A stretch of 64,000 bases of DNA from NCBI RefSeq assembly GCF_029784155.1, contig NC_073692.1, forward strand, positions 240,517,756 through 240,581,755. Reading direction: 5' to 3'. Under the pieces are notes generated by a model. That model did not search any database. It was not told the origin of the DNA and worked only from the letters and a program-made list of their open reading frames with translations. Origin of the DNA: Uranotaenia lowii. Its lineage: Eukaryota > Arthropoda > Insecta > Diptera > Culicidae. A program made the position numbers and the translations under genes. Below are positions 57,443-64,000 of the stretch, piece after piece. Numbering within the stretch: the first letter of the stretch is position 1; each line of letters opens with the position of its first letter.

Positions 57443-59940
57443 GTTTGGAATAATTTTTAACGAAAAATTAGAAAAAAAAACATGAATTGAAGGCTTAAAG
57501 CAATCTGGAAATCATCTTGTTTCAGTTATTGAGTTGAAAAACTTTGCAAGAATCAGGTTTTTTTTTAAAACAAATGTTGGAAAGCAATCCGGTTCACAAC
57601 TTTTTTTTATTGTTTTTAAGGCTCAGTATAACTAATTTCAGTTCATTTTCATCTGTTGGTTAAAGGAAGATTAAATACCCTACCTTGGACAAAGCATTAA
57701 ACTCAGGTTCATTTGGTGTTTCCTTGGCAAGGTCCGATCCAATTGAAGAAAAAAAATCTGTTGAATTTAGTATCAAGATTTGAGGTTTGAGCCTTCGGTA
57801 GCTTTTATTGTTGGAGAATTTTTGGATCCCTCCAAAATTTGGTTTATATTTTTCCACAGTTTCAAGTGCTTTGTGTTACGAGTAGTCAACCAAAGTACAA
57901 CCGTTTACAAATTCTCTTTTAAAGATATAGTTTTTCTTTGATATACTGGAACATTTCTTTGAGGTGAATATCATTTGGATGCTTTTTATTACGTTTCAAA
58001 TAGTTGTTTTTATTCTTCTGGGATGAACTTACAAATGAATTTTCTTCCGTTTTACATTATTCTTTTCATTTAATGTGGATCCTAGGCACTAATTTGTTCA
58101 ATTTCAATTAACCCCGGGATAAATAAGTGACCAAAGAATGTTTTGATGAAATGTGTCGGCATTATTGTAAGCAGTTTTTATCAATTGTCATGCTTTTTTC
58201 GCCAAAATCACGTGAGAAGTGTTATTCATCGTATACCAAATTTGGCATATCAAATTTGGCACATGGCATATCAATATTGGCAATGTTCAAAACAACAGTT
58301 ATCATTGTATGAAATCTCACGATTTGTAATGCTGCGAATATAAATATTTTTAATTTTTTTTTAGAAAATTCCCATATTCCAAACTGTTTTTCATTATCTA
58401 TTATGCATTAGATGTGTACTCTGCATTAAATAATCTCTGATTTTGTGATCATTCTTTTTATAACAATTTTGTCTCTAGGATTTTTATCGAGATACACTGA
58501 ACTAAGAAAATTAGAATGATAAATATATTCATGGAATTTTTACTCATAGCATTTCAAACCAGATGGTTATGGAATTTTTTACACTGTGATCTTAAATTAA
58601 AAATCAGAACAGAATCATTTTTCATTCTCTTTTTTTTTTGGATCTTGAATCATATTTTTCTAGAGACTTAAATTTTCGTTTTCCAAGCTTCTTGTGTTCG
58701 AAGATGTTACTGTCTGTTTCTCACTTTTGATACTAAGGGTTGGATCAAATCATGAGTTTTAGTTCTACAAAGTGTACATTATTTTTATCTTTAATTTCGC
58801 CTTGTTTTCAAGAATCTAAACATGAAAGGAAGAAGAGGAGATTTAATAACGTTTCCTAATCTTCCAATTGGTTTTTTACATTGATTAAATTATCATGGTA
58901 TCACAAAGTATTTCATTCTATTCTCAAACTAACTAAATACATTCTTAACGTTTGAAAAAGTCCAAGTAATCCAATTTATGGTTGTTTTAAACTAATTTGT
59001 TAAAAATAAGACTGTCTCTTTGTGTTACTATAACTATAAAAAGAAGATATTATAGTGGAATATTTAATTCTGATCTGTTTAGTTGTTTTGTATATTTCAA
59101 AACTTAAACAGTCATATCGTAGAATATTATTTTTTTTTAGTAAGGAGTGCATTTGAAAAAAATGCAACACTTTGTTTAGTTAAAACCTTTTGAATGCATT
59201 GATGGAAATTGATGAAAGATCCAGTAAAACTACCTAGTAATGCAATGTGTACGTGTAAAAAATTTGGTGAAAATATTTCACGTGGTTTTTGAGATAGCGT
59301 CCAATACTGAAGTTCATTGAAAATTTTTATGGGCAGGATCGAGAGAAATCCAGAAAAGTCCCAGTGGGAGACCCAAAAACAGCTGGAAATCAACTATTTG
59401 ACCAAAGTTTACAGAAAAAATCGTGTAGGAAGTGCTATAGGACCCAAGAGTGAGCTAAAATTGGAATAAAAGTGAAGATTATTGATTCCACGAATTGAGG
59501 GGAATGTGAGAGTTTTTTCAAGCTCAATGAGAAAATATGATAGAGGAAATGATAAAAAGTCAAATGATTCTGACTGGGTCGTCTAGCTTTATAAGTCAGC
59601 TGACCTGACTTTATTTCTACAAGGTAGAAAAGCTGCCCACCGGTAAAATAAATATAATACGATGGTCAAATCGTGCGCAAAATATTTGTACTGCTTGTGG
59701 GGATATATTTTGAAAATTTTTGCAACGGACAGCAAAACGAACTCTTTTGCGGTCACCTGGCAGGTTGTCAACCAGAAGCTTTTCGTTTACAAGTGTCGCC
59801 TGTATTTATCGGTGATAAACAAGGAGAAAAAAGTAAAAAAAAATCATAGTTAAGTACTTGAGGGCATTTTTTTCGAATACACTCGTTATAATGAAATTCT
59901 TTAAATTAACAAAAAAAAATAACGGGGTGAATTGAGGTTA
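57443..59940. other. Non-coding stretch, no gene seen
   Basis: AT-rich, with no recognisable reading frame or element end. Small ATATCAAATTTGGC repeats occur near 58235-58275. Confidence 0.5.
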
Positions 59941-59954
59941 TAAGAATTTTTCCC

Positions 59955-60080
59955 GTGCGTATCCAAGCAAAATCAGGCTATTGTATCTAAAAACCTTACA
60001 ATATCCGGGCATTTGATTCCAAAATATTCATTTCAAAGTCCAGGCAATATCGAGCAAATTTGGGCTTGGATCAGAAACTA
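59955..60080. repeat. CCGG-family fragment
   Basis: CAATATCCGGGCATTTGATT, AAGTCCAGGCAATATCGAGC and AAATTTGGGCTTGGATCAG follow the same order as copy 1, strongly diverged. Confidence 0.45.
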
Positions 60081-60299
60081 TTCAACAAAACTAAAAAAAA
60101 GCCCTTAAATCTTTTTTTTTATCTTAACACATTAGCAGATTTTGAAACGTATTTGCAGCATCCAAAAACCGTACATGATAATGAGCTAGCTCAGCTAGTT
60201 TGACTACTCATATCCACCTTTAATCATTGAACTCGAAATGCTTAATTTACCGGTTTTTTTAAATCGATTTTAGAGGAATTAAGTATTTTTTACACTGGT

Positions 60300-60775
60300 G
60301 TGGCTAAGCAGAACAAGTTCCACGTCGCCAATGGTTGCTATTCCGTGATCAATCGAGGCCATCAACTTTGCACAAAGTCCAAAAGAATGGTGCTTGGGAT
60401 TAGCGGCCATTCTCATTGTACAAAACTGATGCTCTCCCTTTTTATATGATTTATCTGATTTATAACGGCGCCGGCCACGTCCTAGTAGTCAATGGGGAAA
60501 AGGGAAGGATTGTTAGTTAGATACTCTTTAAGTTCAACTAGCAACCTCTCACTCCTGCATACTCAAAAAAAAATTTTTTTTGAAATAGTCAGAACCAGAG
60601 ATAAGCTAATATCATCAACTATGAAAACCGTCTATACGTCTGCGAATCCATATTCAAGTATCCAAGGAGGGAGTTGTGTTAGTGGGTAAAAGGTAGAGAT
60701 CAGGATCCATTTTGGTAAATGATGCGATCATGATTTTCCTACACCTCCTATGCTCCTAGACATTTCCTAAGGAAA
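60300..60775. repeat. Possible retroelement UTR fragment
   Basis: A GC-richer block with TAACGGCGCCGGCCACGTCC and GGGAGTTGTGTTAGTGGGTA, ending in CTACACCTCCTATGCTCC. It reads like a 3' UTR of a mosquito non-LTR element, but no tail or coding end confirms it. Treat as an unclassified dispersed repeat. Confidence 0.35.
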
Positions 60776-60928
60776 CTCCTATTTCTATGAGGCATTTGAT
60801 AAACGTCATATAAAATGGATTGAATAAAATATTGAAGGCAATTCAATACCATCCGAATTTCTTCTTTGATAAACTTGCTCTTTTCCCTAACCGATAACCC
60901 TGTTTTCAGAGTTTTCAAAAAGGCTTTA

Positions 60929-61143
60929 CAGTAGTTTTTCAATTTTATCACGCTTAATTCACCGTGATAATGTCAAAACCGTGAATTCGGCGAAACTTGA
61001 AATAAAAATTGAAAAATGGAAAATGATTTCTGAATGATTTTCAAAAACAACTTGATAAAATAGAAATGATAACCGTGATCAAATCGAGCGTGAATTTAGC
61101 GAGAATTGAAAAATCGATCAGTGAAAAAAGCGAAAAACTACTG
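60929..61143. mobile_element. 215-bp TA-flanked MITE, CAGTAGTTTTTC ends
   Basis: CAGTAGTTTTTC at 60929-60940 is exactly inverted at 61132-61143. TA lies at 60927-60928 and 61144-61145. Inner inverted similarity (TTATCACGC...AATTCACC against GATTTGATCACGG) continues for about 60 bp. The size and TA target fit a Tc1/mariner-related MITE. Confidence 0.85.
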
Positions 61144-61432
61144 TACTGTTTAAAGATGGAAAGCAACTTAAAATGAAAATGAATTATATTTTTATATTTA
61201 GACACAAATTTTCGCAAAATGTTTTTGAAAACTCTTTGATACTTTGCTCTCCTTTGCCTCACATTTTAGAAGTCTTAAGACCTTTGATGCTCAAAGAGTA
61301 CAAATCAATGTTTTGAATAATCAAAACTTTTAATAACATTTTCGATTTTTTCTTTTTCCACCAATTTGAGTGAATATATTCAGCATATTATTTAATCACT
61401 CAAATTTATATGTCGGAAATTTTAATCAATTG

Positions 61433-61496
61433 CATGATGTTAACTTAACGTGATTAATTTGGCATACCCTATTCATCACGTTAAGTCAACATCATG
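61433..61496. repeat. 22-bp inverted repeat, 20-nt loop
   Basis: CATGATGTTAACTTAACGTG (extended by AT) at 61433-61454 pairs with 61475-61496 with one mismatch. A stable hairpin, shorter than a typical animal pre-miRNA; no further context. Confidence 0.8.
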
Positions 61497-61499
61497 ATT

Positions 61500-64000
61500 C
61501 ATAAACCATGGTACGAAAAAGGTGCCCATACCCAATATTATATGCTTCATGTAGACAAACGCCTAACTGTATGCAATCAAAATCCGTAGGAAATCACGGC
61601 TTCTAAAGTTTTTTTTTGTGTGGAATCCTCCAACACAACTTTTTTGTCGATGAAAGATCCCTTGGTGTTCTATGTTAATTTAGAATCGTGGCTTGATGAT
61701 GAATACGGCTGATTATAATTATGTTATATAATTATAATATGTTTGTGGACTAAATTTTATATAAATATAATTCTATATTAGCGAAAAACAGAAAATGAAA
61801 CGAGTTAAGAGACAAAATACTCATCCTAAAGCATAATTGAGTTTCTTTTTTCCAGATTGCCGTCTTTATGTGCCCATTAAATAAAATCACTTGAAATTTT
61901 TTTCAATTTTCTTAAATTAAACAAAAAACTCCTTGAGGATTTTATGTGAAAGAGATGAAAATAATGAAAACATAATACTTATCTTAAACTTAAACTGGAC
62001 AACTCATCTCCAATGCATCGCTCGGCTGGTGAAAAAATCTGGGTTGGTTCGGAGGGCGTAGTGTTAGCCCCAGCAATTCTGTCGATTGAATGTGTTGCAC
62101 TTTTTTCACTTCTGCGTTTGAAATTCCCATAATATGTAAATGAAAAAAATCACTTTGCTTCTAACTTTCACGCACAACAATTAAACTTTTCTAATTCAAC
62201 CAATCTTAAATCCAATTTTCGAAATAATTTTAGGAAATTTCACGACGAAAAAAAAAACGCGTGCGTCGCCCAAAACTCATGGCTTACTCCTCCTCTCCCA
62301 AAAACCGTATATGATAATTATGTTAAAACTTGTTCCAAAAATTTCGTTTGAACACGCAAAAAAAATATGTCGATAAAAAATCTCTAACTAACTTTGTTTG
62401 ATTTTGCAAACAAAATGAAGTTAAGAAACCTCAAACCTTTGATTATAAGGAATAAATCCGGGAAAAATCCGGACTTTTGGTATCGAAAATCTGGACAACC
62501 GGGTCGGACATTTTAATTTTTTTTTCAAAAATTCAAGCAAAGATAAAACCGAAAATTCTGGCAAAGTTTCTGGTAAATCAGCTTAAAATGTTAAAGTTGC
62601 TTCGATTCTGAAGTAAAAATAACTATTTTTGGAAATATTTCGTCTACAAACATTTAAAACTAAAAAAAAACGACTTTTTTACTCACTTTTTCTTTTGAAG
62701 AATATGAAAGATTATCTAAAACTATGAAAATGTTGTGAAGACATTAAATGTTTTTCGTTTACCGTTTGTCCGCAATTAATTTTGATCGCTTTTAAGGTGC
62801 GTTTACCCCTGCGAAAAATACGTTTGAAGCTAAGCACACTAAGTCAGCTGATGATTGGTTCAAAAGAAGAAAGTAAAGGCAAAAACATGAAACACTTTAG
62901 GAGGACACCTTTCATTTATGATTGTTTATTCATGCTACCAATCTTCAATTCACATCCAAATGACCGTACGATAAGCATTTTGCATGTCCTCAGTATAAAA
63001 AAAGCTCACACAGACGATCTCGATACACTATGTTGAAATAAATTTTCCCCAAATTACGACCGATAATTTTCTACTAACCTATATTACCCGTTATTTAACC
63101 CAGTTCCCAGATTTTTTTTGTCATCACTTCTCGGGGTAGTTCAGCTCTACGAGATGGGCAATATAATCCTGCACATATTCAAAATTTCCAAACGCCTCTC
63201 GGAGCGTTTCCAAATGCAAGTGACATTCATTTGCAATTGAAAGTTTATTATTGTTCTACCATCACCAGCAAGAAACCAACCAACTCAGGGAGCTTATCAG
63301 CACCATTTTCGGATCCAGCTGTGCCAAAAGCTTTTAGAGAAATTGAAACGAAGAAGGAAGTGGCTCACTTGTGGTGCCCCAGTTTTCCGGGATTCCGGGG
63401 CTGCTGGCTGGCAGAACTGAACCCGAAATGAGAAAAAATAAAAACTAGCTACGGAAAATAAAGCCAAGAGTTCCATCAGCACCGAGAAATGCAAACCGTA
63501 CCAAGCTGAGCCAGTCAGCCATCCGGTTCCATCTAAAAGCAAGTTTCCTATTTTCTTTATTATACCTAAATCAAAACGTGTGGATTAAAGGATTTGGAAG
63601 TTCTGCTGCTGCTATCAAACAAATGTTTTCACTGGCACGTTTCTTCAAAAGCTTTTGCCTTTGGTAGCTCAACGTAACTAACCTCGATCAATTCAATCGG
63701 CGTTATTATTATTATTATTTGTGATTATCTGCGCCAATCGATTTGTACTCCGAAAAAGGAGTAAGAATTGGTTCGATAATTTATTTCCGATTCGTAACTT
63801 TTGAATCAGGCAAGAATCATGCTCACTACTCTATCCGAATTCGGCAAACAAGAGCAGCACCCATTCAGTTGGTTTTAAGTTTCCCTCAACTTTATAAAGG
63901 CACAGATAAAAAAATAGTAATTTTGAAGTTTTTGAAAAAGAATGACGATAAATATAAACAAAATTTAAGCGTTCTTATGTACGATTTGAAATTAAAAAAA
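61500..64000. other. Non-coding stretch to the window end
   Basis: A CCGG-family fragment lies at 62445-62570 (AATAAATCCGGGAAAAATCC, GGACAACCGGGTCGGAC). A short (TTA)n run lies at about 63700-63720. A low-repeat, GC-richer island is at 63050-63900, with overlapping frames on both strands (63231-63431, 63297-63542) that match no family. No gene supported. Confidence 0.5.

Noticed and set aside
61433..61496. A microRNA precursor
   Set aside because: The 22-bp stem and 20-nt loop are short for an animal precursor, and nothing shows expression; kept only as an inverted repeat.

Overview
This window looks like gene-poor, AT-rich, intron-or-intergenic DNA from an insect, most likely a mosquito-like dipteran. 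The evidence is one spliced coding exon with metazoan splice signals, DD37E Tc1/mariner transposases (a group known mainly from mosquitoes, from family knowledge), a tRNA-derived SINE, Helitron ends, hAT-type elements and a Jockey/CR1-like reverse transcriptase fossil. No bacterial-style genes, CRISPR arrays or rRNA genes are seen. The species cannot be named from the sequence alone.

Layout. 1-1641: 9-bp satellite (ATGACAAAA). 1642-6240: non-coding, with a fold-back element at 3618-3950. 6240-6816: second block of the same satellite. 7541-7866: probable LINE 3' end. 8487-12134: terminal-inverted-repeat element interrupted by a Helitron (8615-10922). 12805-15604: large fold-back element built of ~135-bp units, most carrying a short palindrome. 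15605-17760: low-repeat island. 17789-18358: third satellite block, then a dead DD37E mariner (18373-19628) and decayed satellite. 20671-23751: long-inverted-repeat element holding a Helitron (21133-22522), which holds a SINE (21308-21501). 25950-27312: another long palindromic element. 30454-35862: hAT-like element holding a Helitron (31092-33144) and an intact DD37E mariner (33557-34851).

The only host coding sequence I can support is a 223-nt exon on the minus strand at 36077-36299. It encodes a signal peptide and the first half of an immunoglobulin domain. 36300-38890 is a low-repeat island around it. 38920-39895 and 47497-48568 are two further 9-bp satellites of different sequence. 43612-43679 is a 3'-truncated U2 snRNA retropseudogene with perfect 16-bp target duplications. 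52158-52440 is a broken mariner start. 52455-56164 is a reverse transcriptase pseudogene split by a 2.8-kb hAT-like element (52756-55555) that itself carries a SINE. 56239-57432 is a non-autonomous hAT-like element. 60929-61143 is a small TA-flanked MITE. The remainder to 64000 shows no gene.

The genes do not form a pathway. The window is best read as a stack of dated insertions: satellite or old element first, then hAT or TIR element, then Helitron or mariner, then SINE. A divergent CCGG-rich repeat family is also scattered through it at about ten places.
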